Notes: generated by a model not told the origin, from the letters alone. 64,000 nt of DNA from GCA-2705995 sp048267965 (GCA_048267965.1 JBLWWK010000001.1:558001-622000); one strand, 5' to 3'. Shown: positions 52,933 to 61,264, counted from the stretch's first letter. Translations and numbers: made by a program.

Positions 52933-53003
52933 CAAACGTAGGTCGGCAAAAAAAGCCGATGAAATAGCTTTGAGGAAGTGCAATTTTTATTTGAGGAAGT
53001 GCA
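52933..53003 (-). promoter_or_regulatory. predicted LytTR-type control region of beta-helix paralogue B
   Basis: On the plus strand: CAAACGTA (52933-52940, -7 box TACGTTTG), 28 bp, then two identical boxes TTTGAGGAAGTGCA at 52969-52982 and 52990-53003 (21-bp period, 7-bp spacer). The element would lie at roughly -43 to -77 relative to the predicted start of transcription. Confidence 0.82.
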
Positions 53004-53081
53004 AAAAAGGAGTATGAAATGCAGAGAGTTTTAACTGTTTTTGAAGAGAAAATGAGCAAATAGATCAATAGTTGGCTTATC

Positions 53082-53091
53082 GGTAGGAACC
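53082..53091 (+). repeat. intergenic copy of GGTAGGAACC word
   Basis: An exact copy in the context ATCGGTAGGAACCGTA, about 155 bp downstream of the LytTR gene's stop codon side. Confidence 0.9.
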
Positions 53092-53245
53092 GTATTTAAC
53101 CACAAACAGAACTCTGAAAAGAGATGAGTTATCAGTTTTTTATAAGAAACGAGTTGATTTGTCAGGATTTTTAGAGTGCGTTATTGAAAATTGGGTTTCG
53201 GTTCGTGCCGTTACCTACAGCGTAATTTGGGCGGTGCTTAACGGC

Positions 53246-53977
53246 TTACATATTAATAAGCGAATAGAATTCTTTGGCTTTTTGTCGAGAGATTTTAGCG
53301 GTAATATCGTTTTCTAGAAAAACCATCTTTTCGGTTTTATTCACCGAAACAATGCGATCTAAATTAATCATCCACGATTTTTGAATCCGGTAGAAAAACG
53401 GTTCGTTCTTTAACTCTTCTTCTAGTTGAGCCATGTTTTTGCTGGCTGTGTAACTGCGCTGTTGAGTGTAAATTTTAGAGTAAGCAGATTGGCCTTCGAT
53501 AGCAATAATCGCACTTTTTGGAATCAACACTCTTTCGCCTTTTTCCATCACTTTAAGGGTGTTTCTAAACGAGTTGTTGATGGTGTTTATTTGCTCTTTA
53601 GAGGTTTTAAAAAGCTGCTTTTCTTCTAGTTTTTTGCATGCTTGTTTTAGGCGTGATACATCGATAGGTTTTAGCAAATAATCGAGCGCAGAAAGGTCAA
53701 AAGCTTTTATGGCGTACCGATCGTAGGCTGTGCAAAAAATAATATCGAAATTCATGGTTTCGAAAAAATCGACAATCTCATAGCCAGCATGCTCGGGCAT
53801 TTCTACATCAGAAAAAACCACATCTACGGTATGGTCTTTTAAAAAATCAACCGCAGGCAAAAGCGCATCAAAATTTCCTAGAATTTCAATGGTTGGGCAA
53901 AATCGATTTACCAATAACTCTAGATTTTCACGAGCGCTGGCTTCGTCATCAATAATAATCGCTTTGATTTTTCTCAT
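53246..53977 (-). CDS. LytTR-family response regulator
   Basis: A 243-residue response regulator: receiver domain (1-120) with the acidic pair DDE at 10-12 and phospho-acceptor Asp57 (VVFSDVEMP), Lys in LLKPI, then a LytTR DNA-binding domain (about 140-240; IIAIEGQSAYSKIYTQ, FYRIQKSWMINLDRIVSV). LytTR proteins bind tandem direct repeats on one face of the helix. It follows the LytS-like kinase by 44 bp on the same strand, so both form one two-component unit, and predicted target genes lie just downstream. Confidence 0.95.
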   Translation of the reverse strand: MRKIKAIIIDDEASARENLELLVNRFCPTIEILGNFDALLPAVDFLKDHTVDVVFSDVEMPEHAGYEIVDFFETMNFDIIFCTAYDRYAIKAFDLSALDYLLKPIDVSRLKQACKKLEEKQLFKTSKEQINTINNSFRNTLKVMEKGERVLIPKSAIIAIEGQSAYSKIYTQQRSYTASKNMAQLEEELKNEPFFYRIQKSWMINLDRIVSVNKTEKMVFLENDITAKISRQKAKEFYSLINM

Positions 53978-54021
53978 GGTTCACAAATGAAAGAGAAAGT
54001 GAAGATTTTTCGGCAAAAACT

Positions 54022-56127
54022 TTACGATTGATTACTTTTATTTGACGAATGGTTGTAAAGCGGTATTCTAATTATCACTAACGTTCCAGTAGGAGCCCCA
54101 TCTTCGTTTAAATCGTGATATTCTACCCCAATAGGCGTTTTTAACTTTTCTTGCATCATGCTCAAACGCTTGTTAATAGAGCTGATAGCGAACGATTTAT
54201 GTTCTTTGTTTTTACGGGCGTTAAGTTTTTTAGAAGCTTCCCTACCAATACCGTTATCTTCAATTTTACAGATGAGAACGTTTTCGTTGAAATTCATCTC
54301 TACACGCAATTTCCTATCGGTTTTCTTGTGAAAAAGGCCATGTTTTAACGCGTTTTCAATAAAAGGTTGAATCAGCATGGGCGGCAAATACTGGTTGGGT
54401 ACTTGCTCTGTAATTTCAATGTGGTAGTTGAAATCATCTCGAAACCTTAATTTCTCTAGTTTCAAGTAAGTTTCTAACGTTTCAATTTCTTTTTTAATAG
54501 GAATAAACTCTTGTTCAGAAGAGTTCAGTGTTTCGCGAATGAGCAAGGCAAATTGATTAATGTAATCGTAAGAAGCGTCTACGTTTCCGTGCAAGACTAA
54601 GGTTTGAATAGAGTTGAGTGCATTGAAAATAAAATGCGGATTCATTTGTGCCTGCAACGCCTTGAGGTTAGAAGCTAGAATTTTATCGTTTTTGCGCAAT
54701 TCTAACTCCTGGTAAGCTATATCTAGTTCTTCTTTTTGTTTCTTAATGGTTTTTAAGCGTAAGAAATTAGAAACAAGAGCAAGGCTAATTAACAAGAGAA
54801 TAGCGATGGCTCCCCAAATGGTAATTCTTTGTCGAAACTCTCGTTCTTCAGCAATTGCTAGTTCCGCTTCATGTTCAGCTCTTTCTACCGCTTGTTGTTT
54901 TTCATAATCGTACTGAATGGCTTGTTTGAGCGCCTGGTTTTTTAGAGAAACATTCTTAATACTATCGTTCAGAGTGGTGTATTCAAGTATGTATTTATAG
55001 GCCGAATCAAGTTGTTGTTCTGCTTCATATACATTGGCTAAATCTTTAGAAGTTCGGCTAATCAAACTTGGAAACCCGTTCGATTTTGCTGTTTTGTAAC
55101 CTATAAGTGCATGTTGTTTCGCTTGTTGGTGGTTATTTGCTAAGGCTTCTACACGACTCAAGTTACTTCGAGCCATAATGGCATCTTCTGGCTGTCGATT
55201 TTGCGTAGAAATGGTGAGCATTTTTTGAAAATAGTACCGAGCAGAATCTAAATCGTTTTCATACATAGCGATGTTTCCGAGCATATTATACCCGTTGCCT
55301 TTTGCATGCTGATTACCAGATTCGTCTAGTACTTTTAAGCCAATGCGAGTTAAGATTTTAGCACTATCTAGTTGGTAGTTATCGTAATAATCGGTGGCGA
55401 TAGAAGTGTAAGCAAAACCTTCTATTCGTTTTTGGCCCGATGCGCGGGCAGCTTCCATAGTTAAGAGATAATACTTCTTACTTAGCTCAAAATTTTGCAG
55501 TTGGCCATGCAAATCTCCTAAGCTTACCGCTACATTAGCAATGGCTAAAGAATCTTGACTTTCTTCAGCAATTTTAAGCGCTTTATTGTAAACATCTATA
55601 GCTCTGCGCATATCGCCTTTCATCTCATAAATCATGGCCAACGCATCGTAAATTAAACTCTCTCCCTGCGGGTGGTTTCCGCGCTCAAAGTAATCAAGGG
55701 CTTTTAGGTAATATACAGTAGCAGAATCGGTGTTGCCCACTACATCAAACTGATGACCAATGCCACCATTTCCGCTCCCTTGATAGTAAAGATACCTGCG
55801 CCATTCAGGCGAGTTTACTTCTGCTTCTTCAGCTAGTTTTGTAGCTTTTTCTAGCATAAATCGATTGTACCGAGGCCAAACAGCATCGTTCCAACAAGCA
55901 TCTATCAATTCTTCTACAATAGCCAATTTAGTAGTGTCGTGCTGGGCAGCATGGTACTTCTTTGCTGTACTTACTATTAAGGCAGAATCTTCGCTAGAAA
56001 GTGTAATGTAGTTAAGTGAATCAACCAAAAAATAATCAGCATCAGAAAAGTCTGATTGTGCTTTAACGTTGGCAAAAAGCAAAACAAAAGCACTAATGAA
56101 AGTTGCGAGGTAAAATGGCTTTAGCAT
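54022..56127 (-). CDS. LytS-like TPR sensor histidine kinase
   Basis: A 701-residue membrane sensor: signal peptide (ending VKAQ, residue 24), about eight TPR-like repeats (90-400, predicted periplasmic), one membrane helix (about 440-460), a coiled coil and a PF06580-type kinase with phospho-acceptor His in NPHFIFNALNSI and ATPase motifs PFIENALKHG and EDNGIGRE. This is the kinase class that pairs with LytTR regulators, as the adjacent 53246 gene is. The ligand is unknown; periplasmic TPRs suggest a protein or envelope signal (inference). Confidence 0.94.
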   Translation of the reverse strand: MLKPFYLATFISAFVLLFANVKAQSDFSDADYFLVDSLNYITLSSEDSALIVSTAKKYHAAQHDTTKLAIVEELIDACWNDAVWPRYNRFMLEKATKLAEEAEVNSPEWRRYLYYQGSGNGGIGHQFDVVGNTDSATVYYLKALDYFERGNHPQGESLIYDALAMIYEMKGDMRRAIDVYNKALKIAEESQDSLAIANVAVSLGDLHGQLQNFELSKKYYLLTMEAARASGQKRIEGFAYTSIATDYYDNYQLDSAKILTRIGLKVLDESGNQHAKGNGYNMLGNIAMYENDLDSARYYFQKMLTISTQNRQPEDAIMARSNLSRVEALANNHQQAKQHALIGYKTAKSNGFPSLISRTSKDLANVYEAEQQLDSAYKYILEYTTLNDSIKNVSLKNQALKQAIQYDYEKQQAVERAEHEAELAIAEEREFRQRITIWGAIAILLLISLALVSNFLRLKTIKKQKEELDIAYQELELRKNDKILASNLKALQAQMNPHFIFNALNSIQTLVLHGNVDASYDYINQFALLIRETLNSSEQEFIPIKKEIETLETYLKLEKLRFRDDFNYHIEITEQVPNQYLPPMLIQPFIENALKHGLFHKKTDRKLRVEMNFNENVLICKIEDNGIGREASKKLNARKNKEHKSFAISSINKRLSMMQEKLKTPIGVEYHDLNEDGAPTGTLVIIRIPLYNHSSNKSNQS

Positions 56128-56378
56128 GAAACAAAATTGATTTATTCAGAAATGACCGATTAGTAATAATGGTTCATTTTTTTAAATTATACGCTGAAAA
56201 TTCCCCCGTGGATGTTGCTATCTAAGGATAATTAGATTCACGAGTTTAAAAAATTCATTCTGAACTGTGAACTAGCGTTTACTATGAGAGGTTATAGTAT
56301 TATTAAGCCGATTACTCCCTTTAAAAACTACGCTAACTTTTAAATTTGCTTAACAATCAACCAATATCAACTAGCAAC

Positions 56379-57431
56379 ATGAAAAACGTAAAAGCATACG
56401 GCACCGAAAGTGCGACCGAAGATTTAAAAGAACTTTCGATTTCAAGAAGAGAAATAGGTGAAAAAGATGTAGAAATCGAAATCTTGTATTGCGGTGTTTG
56501 CCACTCAGATTTACACACCGCTCGCAACGATTGGGGCGGAAGCCAATATCCAGTAGTTCCGGGCCACGAGATTGTAGGTAAAGTTACGGCAGTAGGTTCA
56601 AAAGTTACCAAGGTGAAAGCTGGAGATGTAGCGGCAGTGGGCTGTATGGTAGATTCTTGCCAAACATGCACAAATTGCCAAAACGATTTAGAGCAATTTT
56701 GTGAAGAGGGTTTTGTAGGAACCTACAACGGCATCGATAAATATTTAGGGGGCCGAACCTTCGGAGGGTACTCTCAATCTGTTGTGGTAGACGAGCACTT
56801 TGTGTTAACGGTTCCTACCCATCTAGATTTAGCGGCAACAGCTCCGTTGCTGTGTGCCGGCATTACCACTTGGTCTCCGCTAAAACATTGGAATGTAAAC
56901 GAAAATAGCAAGGTAGCCGTAATTGGCCTAGGCGGTTTAGGGCACATGGCTATTAAATTGGCCAAAGGATTGGGCGCTCATGTTAGCTTGTTTTCAAGAT
57001 CGAAACACAAAGAAGAAGACGCCAAAAAGTTGGGTGTAGATCAGTTTGTGATTTCTACAGACGAAGAGCAAATGAATCAGCTAAAAGATACCTTTGATGT
57101 GATTATTGATACGGTTCCGTACGAACACGATCTCAATCCTTATTTAAAAACGGTTGCCGTAGATGGAACACTCGTTTTAGTGGGTTTTATTGGTAATATG
57201 GAAGAGATGATTCACAGCGGACAATTAATTCGGGGTAGAAAATCGGTGACTGGTTCGCTCATTGGTGGTATTGCAGAAACCCAAGAAATGCTCAATTTCT
57301 GCGGTGAGCACAACATTACATCAGACATCGAGTTAATCGATATGCAAGAAATCAATACGGCTTACGAACGCATGCTGAAAAGCGATGTGAAATACCGTTT
57401 TGTGATTGACATGCAATCTTTAAAAAACTAG
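56379..57431 (+). CDS. zinc-dependent NAD(P) alcohol dehydrogenase (CAD/YahK-like)
   Basis: A 350-residue medium-chain dehydrogenase. Seen: catalytic zinc residues CGVCHSDLH and GHEIVG, four structural-zinc cysteines (CQTCTNCQNDLEQFC), the Rossmann loop GLGGLGHMAIKLA and FSRSKHK at the NADP-preferring position. It belongs to the cinnamyl-alcohol/YahK-type aldehyde reductases that reduce aldehydes to alcohols. Start 56379 (MKNVKAYG) is preferred to 56346. Its stop abuts the Crp/Fnr gene, giving an operon. GGTTCCTACC at 56810-56819 encodes TVPTHLD. Confidence 0.92.
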   Translation: MKNVKAYGTESATEDLKELSISRREIGEKDVEIEILYCGVCHSDLHTARNDWGGSQYPVVPGHEIVGKVTAVGSKVTKVKAGDVAAVGCMVDSCQTCTNCQNDLEQFCEEGFVGTYNGIDKYLGGRTFGGYSQSVVVDEHFVLTVPTHLDLAATAPLLCAGITTWSPLKHWNVNENSKVAVIGLGGLGHMAIKLAKGLGAHVSLFSRSKHKEEDAKKLGVDQFVISTDEEQMNQLKDTFDVIIDTVPYEHDLNPYLKTVAVDGTLVLVGFIGNMEEMIHSGQLIRGRKSVTGSLIGGIAETQEMLNFCGEHNITSDIELIDMQEINTAYERMLKSDVKYRFVIDMQSLKN

Positions 57432-57992
57432 ATGGAACTGTCGAAAGAGTTAAAGTCGTTAGCCGGTTTGTCTACTCAGTTTGACGAACTGGTTGCGACT
57501 TATTTTAAAGAGCGAAAAGTAGGTCAGGGAGACTTTTTATTCAAAAGAGGAAGTTTCTCTAACAAGTTATTTTACGTTGAAAAAGGCTTGTTTCGATTGT
57601 ACTATTATTCAGATTCCGGAAAAGAAGTAACAGCTTGGTTTACCTCTGAAAAGAACTTTGTTTCGTCTATCGATAGTTTGTACCACGAAAAACCTTCAGC
57701 AGAATTTTGCCAAGCGTTAGAAGATTCGGTAATCTACGAAATCGAGTTCTCAGATTTTGAAAAGTTGCTAGAAAACACGGAAGGAGCCAAAATGGCTTTC
57801 TATGCGCTTTTCGAATTAAATAGATCGCTCTCTCGTTATCTGCATTTTCTGAAATTTCACTCTGCCGAAGATCGCTATTTAGCTTTGCTAGAGCAGTTTC
57901 CGAGTATTGTACAGCGAGTTTCGCTAGGGCATATTGCTTCTTTTTTAGGCATCAGTCAAGAAACGTTGAGCAGAATCCGATCGAGAATTTAA
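57432..57992 (+). CDS. Crp/Fnr-family transcriptional regulator
   Basis: A 186-residue protein with a cyclic-nucleotide-binding-like cupin (about 20-115; FLFKRGSFSNKLFYVEKGLF) and a short C-terminal helix-turn-helix (VSLGHIASFLGISQETLSRI). It lacks Fnr cysteine cluster residues, as is usual for this Bacteroidetes group. Its ATG follows the dehydrogenase stop directly, so it is translationally coupled and probably regulates its own operon. The effector is unknown. Confidence 0.92.
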   Translation: MELSKELKSLAGLSTQFDELVATYFKERKVGQGDFLFKRGSFSNKLFYVEKGLFRLYYYSDSGKEVTAWFTSEKNFVSSIDSLYHEKPSAEFCQALEDSVIYEIEFSDFEKLLENTEGAKMAFYALFELNRSLSRYLHFLKFHSAEDRYLALLEQFPSIVQRVSLGHIASFLGISQETLSRIRSRI

Positions 57993-58082
57993 CAGAGTTT
58001 TAAACCGTTTTTGACTTATGTCAAATGTATTTTGATGGTAAACTAAGACCTTTGTTTTCAGATTGATAAAGGTAAGAATTTC

Positions 58083-58092
58083 GGTTCCTACC
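58083..58092 (+). repeat. intergenic copy of GGTTCCTACC word
   Basis: An exact copy in the context TTCGGTTCCTACCGGT, 50 bp upstream of the 3-hydroxyacyl-CoA dehydrogenase start; the outer bases extend the inverted repeat (CGGT/ACCG). Confidence 0.9.
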
Positions 58093-58142
58093 GGTATTAA
58101 TTGAGCCGAGAAAGAAACGTATACAATCAAAATACAATCAAT

Positions 58143-59039
58143 ATGAACTACAAGAATATTACCATCGCGGGTGGTGGTGTGTTAGGAGCACAAATTGCAT
58201 TTCAATCGGCATTTCACGGTTTTGCTGTAACGGTTTACGATATTAACGATGAAGCTTTGCAGAAAACCCAATCTTCTTTCGAGCGCTTGCAAAAAGCATT
58301 TATGGAAGATTTAAATGCTACCGAAGAGCAAGTTACCAATGCGGTAAACAGAATTTCGACCACTACCGATTTAAAAGAATCTGTGAAAAATGCCGATTTT
58401 GTTATCGAGTCTGTTCCCGAAAACGTTGAGATCAAAACCGAGTTTTATAAAAAGTTAGGAGAAGTAGCTCCTGCAAAAACCGTTTTTGCTAGTAATTCTT
58501 CTACGCTGATTCCTAGTCAGTTTGCCGAAGCAACGGGTCGTCCTAATCAATTTTTAGCCTTGCATTTTGCCAACGAGATTTGGAAACACAATACGGCAGA
58601 AATAATGGGGCATGCAGGCACCGACCAACAACATTTTAACGATGTTGTAGAATTTGCCAAAGCCATTGGTATGGTGGCTTTACCGGTTTATAAAGAACAA
58701 CCCGGCTACATTGTAAACTCGCTGTTGGTGCCGTTTTTAAACAACGGATTAGAACTTTGGGCTAACGAAGTGGCAGATTTCGAAATTATCGATAAAACCT
58801 GGATGTTGGGTACAGGTTCACCCACCGGTCCGTTCGCTATGATGGATGTTATCGGAATTAACACCGCTTATCACGTTAACCAAGCACAAGCCGATAAAAC
58901 AAAAAATCCGCTTCACGTTAAAATCGCTGAAAAGCTGAAGAAAATGGTAGAAGCGGGCGAAACAGGAGTAGCAGCTGGAAAAGGATTTTACACCTATCCG
59001 AATCCAGCATACAAAGAGAAAGATTTTCTTAAAAAGTAG
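58143..59039 (+). CDS. 3-hydroxyacyl-CoA (3-hydroxybutyryl-CoA) dehydrogenase
   Basis: A 298-residue NAD-dependent enzyme oxidising 3-hydroxyacyl-CoA in fatty-acid breakdown. Seen: Rossmann loop IAGGGVLGAQIAFQ (GGGVLG in place of G-x-G-x-x-G), Asp33-type VYDIND, SVPENVEIK, catalytic His in ALHFANEIW, and C-terminal GPFAMMDVIGINT. Start 58143 is preferred over a TTG at 58101. It is followed by a terminator and a thioesterase gene. Bacterial relatives include PaaH/Hbd; the chain length is unknown. Confidence 0.9.
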   Translation: MNYKNITIAGGGVLGAQIAFQSAFHGFAVTVYDINDEALQKTQSSFERLQKAFMEDLNATEEQVTNAVNRISTTTDLKESVKNADFVIESVPENVEIKTEFYKKLGEVAPAKTVFASNSSTLIPSQFAEATGRPNQFLALHFANEIWKHNTAEIMGHAGTDQQHFNDVVEFAKAIGMVALPVYKEQPGYIVNSLLVPFLNNGLELWANEVADFEIIDKTWMLGTGSPTGPFAMMDVIGINTAYHVNQAQADKTKNPLHVKIAEKLKKMVEAGETGVAAGKGFYTYPNPAYKEKDFLKK

Positions 59040-59057
59040 GTTTATAGTTTGTTAGTG

Positions 59058-59095
59058 AAAGCGTAGCTGAGCAGTAAGTTCAGCTGCGCTTTTTT
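59058..59095 (+). terminator. terminator after dehydrogenase
   Basis: Stem AAAGCG-t-AGCTGA / TCAGCT-g-CGCTTT with a 9-base loop, followed by a T run. Confidence 0.85.
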
Positions 59096-59125
59096 GACCA
59101 AAATTCTCAAGAATTTTACAAAAAG

Positions 59126-59551
59126 ATGGAAGGATTTAATTTTTCACATCCTCTGCAAATCAGGTGGAACGATATGGACGCGTTAGGGCATGTAAACAAT
59201 GCGGTTTACGTATCGTACATCGAAATAGCAAGAGGAGCTTTTATCAACCAAGTTTGCCCCGCTTGGGATTGGAATAAGAATATATTTCTCATTGCGAATA
59301 TTAATGTAGACTATCACAAAGAGCTGATTATTACGGCTAAAAATCCGAAAGTTCACGTTCGCACAGCTAAAACGGGCAATAAAAGTTTTACCCTCGAGTT
59401 TGCTATTACATCAGAGGTTGATCACCGAGAAGTGGTGCACGTTACAGCCTCTTCTGTTCAAATAATGTTTAACCCCATCACTAGAGAAACCATCGAAATG
59501 GAAAGTTGGATCAAAGAAGCGTTATTAGCCTTCGATTCAATTTTGGTTTAG
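59126..59551 (+). CDS. acyl-CoA thioesterase, 4-hydroxybenzoyl-CoA thioesterase fold
   Basis: A 141-residue hotdog-fold protein: IRWNDMDALGHVNNAVYVSYIE gives the family's active-site Asp and the GHVNN segment (quoted in part: WNDMDALGHVNNAVY), with VDYHKEL after it. It hydrolyses acyl-CoA thioesters; the chain preference is unknown. It is flanked by terminators on both sides and stands next to the CoA dehydrogenase. Confidence 0.9.
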   Translation: MEGFNFSHPLQIRWNDMDALGHVNNAVYVSYIEIARGAFINQVCPAWDWNKNIFLIANINVDYHKELIITAKNPKVHVRTAKTGNKSFTLEFAITSEVDHREVVHVTASSVQIMFNPITRETIEMESWIKEALLAFDSILV

Positions 59552-59575
59552 TTTTTTTCATGTTTTGTTTTAGAT

Positions 59576-59611
59576 AAAGCTCTTGTTCTTAATAGAATAA
59601 GAGCTTTTTTG
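59576..59611 (+). terminator. terminator after thioesterase
   Basis: Stem AAAGCTCTT / AAGAGCTTT with inner TTC/GAA pairs, followed by a T run. Confidence 0.9.
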
Positions 59612-59659
59612 TTTTTCCATCTTTTAAGCAGTTTTTACTCTAAAAACCCTTAAAATAAT

Positions 59660-59669
59660 GGTAGGAACC
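59660..59669 (+). repeat. intergenic copy of GGTAGGAACC word
   Basis: An exact copy in the context AATGGTAGGAACCCAA, 13 bp before the HxlR operator-like palindrome. Confidence 0.9.
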
Positions 59670-59681
59670 CAATTTCGTTTC

Positions 59682-59716
59682 TACTATAAAAAAGATAGTA
59701 AAAGAAATTATCTTTG
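59682..59716 (+). promoter_or_regulatory. HxlR-gene promoter with operator-like palindrome
   Basis: TACTAT, 7 bases, ATAGTA (59682-59700) lies just upstream of a -7 box TATCTTTG (59709-59716) and would cover the -33 region. HxlR/YodB-type regulators bind short AT-rich palindromes of this kind, so self-repression is likely (inference). Confidence 0.6.
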
Positions 59717-59742
59717 TTTCTGAACAGTAGAATACCGAATCG

Positions 59743-60126
59743 ATGGAAGCGCCAGTTATTCAAGAATTTGAATTTAATAATAAGAAGTATCCGTGTTGCG
59801 CCAGTTTAACAATGGGCGTTATTGGCGGTAAATGGAAAGTGGTAATTCTTTACCATCTTTCTCAAGGTGTTTTGCGCTACCACGAGTTAAGAAAACTAAT
59901 GCCCACAGTAACTGAAAGAACCTTAAGCTTGCAGTTAAAAGCATTAGAAGAAGATGGTATGCTCGAACGAACCGTTTATAACTCGAAACCACCTTTAAAA
60001 GTAGAATATTCACTTACTCCGTTTGGCAAAACCATTGTGCCCGTAGTAGACGCCATAGCACAATGGGGGCACGAAGTAGCTACTACCGATGCTGCCGCTT
60101 CAGAGGTCAAATGCACTGTAGGATGA
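59743..60126 (+). CDS. HxlR-family transcriptional regulator
   Basis: A 127-residue winged-helix regulator: PCCASLTMGVIGGKWKVVIL (N-terminal Cys18-Cys19 at the position of redox cysteines in this family), VTERTLSLQLKALEEDGMLE as the recognition helix, and VEYSLTPFGKTIVPVV as the wing. Related YodB-like proteins sense electrophiles or quinones by cysteine modification. The target is unknown; the palindrome at 59682-59700 suggests it controls its own gene. Confidence 0.92.
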   Translation: MEAPVIQEFEFNNKKYPCCASLTMGVIGGKWKVVILYHLSQGVLRYHELRKLMPTVTERTLSLQLKALEEDGMLERTVYNSKPPLKVEYSLTPFGKTIVPVVDAIAQWGHEVATTDAAASEVKCTVG

Positions 60127-60177
60127 GTAAACCTAAAAATAGAGATTTTTAACTTTTATAAAACCACTTTCCATTTC

Positions 60178-60187
60178 GGTAGGAACC
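60178..60187 (+). repeat. intergenic copy of GGTAGGAACC word
   Basis: An exact copy in the context TTCGGTAGGAACCCGA, between the convergent HxlR and oxyR genes. Confidence 0.9.
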
Positions 60188-60222
60188 CGATTCTTGTTTT
60201 AATTAGTTAAATTACAGAGCCT

Positions 60223-61155
60223 TTAAGGTTTTAACACGGTGGAGTCTTCTATAGAAGGAAAAACATCCGTTACCGAGTTAAGAATGGTTTCTTTAAGTGC
60301 TCGCAACATCTGCTTTTTTACAAAAAACGAGTTGGTGAGCAATCCTACCTGGCGAACGGGTATCGGATCTTCAAAAGAGTGTAAAAACGCTTGTTTAGAA
60401 GTAGGTAATTCAAGAGCTGCCAAATAAGGAATTACGGTTATTCCTTTTCGGGTTTCGGTTACGCGCAGCAAACTTTCCATAGAGCCCGAACTAAACTCAA
60501 TATTTGAACTGTTTTCTGCTTCTAAAGTGGAAAGTTCGCACAGCTTTCTCATTTGTGTATGTAAACAATGACCTTCTTGTAAGAGACAAAGTTTTGAATA
60601 ATCTAAATTGTTGAGAGAAACGTGTTCCTTCCGGTATTCTTCTGTGCAATCGTAAAGCTGAAACGGCTCTTGGTAAAGTGGAAATTCTTGAAATTGTTTG
60701 TCGTCTATAGGTAAAGCTAAGATACCCAAGTCGATATCTCGCATCTTCAAAGCTTGCTTTATTTGATTGGTAGTGAGCTCTTTCACCACGATTTGCACTT
60801 GAGGATACTGTTCTGCAAAAGTGGTGATAAAACGGGGCAACAAATATGGGGCTATGGTGGGAATAATCCCGATTTTGAAATTCCCGATTAGTTCTCCACG
60901 CAATTCTTGCGTTAAGTTTTTGAATAAATCTACCTCATTAACAATAATTCGTAACCGATGAATAATGTGCCTTCCTTCTTCAGTGATAGAAACAGGCTTT
61001 GTTTTTCTGTTAAATATTTTGATACCAATCTCATCTTCGAATCGGCCAATCATGGTGCTTAACGTAGATTGGGTAACAAAACATTTCTCTGCTGCAGCCT
61101 CGAAATTCTTGAGGTCTACTACGGCTAGCACATACTGAAATTGTTGAATGGTCAT
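60223..61155 (-). CDS. oxyR: hydrogen-peroxide regulator OxyR (LysR family)
   Basis: A 310-residue LysR regulator: N-terminal HTH (FEAAAEKCFVTQSTLSTMIG) and a sensing domain with both OxyR redox cysteines, Cys197 and Cys206, in LLQEGHCLHTQMRKLC, at the spacing of Cys199 and Cys208 of E. coli OxyR. Oxidation forms a disulfide that switches activation. It is divergent from katG with 109 bp between the starts, the classic arrangement for a regulator and its catalase target. Confidence 0.95.
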   Translation of the reverse strand: MTIQQFQYVLAVVDLKNFEAAAEKCFVTQSTLSTMIGRFEDEIGIKIFNRKTKPVSITEEGRHIIHRLRIIVNEVDLFKNLTQELRGELIGNFKIGIIPTIAPYLLPRFITTFAEQYPQVQIVVKELTTNQIKQALKMRDIDLGILALPIDDKQFQEFPLYQEPFQLYDCTEEYRKEHVSLNNLDYSKLCLLQEGHCLHTQMRKLCELSTLEAENSSNIEFSSGSMESLLRVTETRKGITVIPYLAALELPTSKQAFLHSFEDPIPVRQVGLLTNSFFVKKQMLRALKETILNSVTDVFPSIEDSTVLKP

Positions 61156-61162
61156 AGTGTCT

Positions 61163-61170
61163 CAAAGATA
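61163..61170 (-). promoter_or_regulatory. -7 box (TATCTTTG) at the oxyR start
   Basis: On the coding strand TATCTTTG ends 7 bp before the oxyR ATG (61155), so the transcript would be leaderless or nearly so. Confidence 0.55.
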
Positions 61171-61234
61171 AGTAATATCTACAGTGTAAATATTGGTATT
61201 TAAACTATCGTTTTTATAGATGAAAAATCAGAGG

Positions 61235-61242
61235 CACATTTG
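61235..61242 (+). promoter_or_regulatory. -7 box (CACATTTG) for katG
   Basis: CACATTTG matches TAnnTTTG with one change and ends 22 bp before the lipoprotein-type katG start at 61265. AT-rich inverted segments between oxyR and katG (61163-61225, ATAA...TATC, CTATCG...ATAG) are candidate OxyR sites. Confidence 0.5.
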
Positions 61243-61264
61243 CAACCTAACAAATACTAAAGCT

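Larger units (their letters stand above)
52895..53245. other. intergenic region between LytTR gene and beta-helix paralogue B
   Basis: About 350 bp. It holds the two-box element and -7 box of paralogue B and an exact GGTAGGAACC word (53082-53091). No gene was recognised. Confidence 0.7.
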
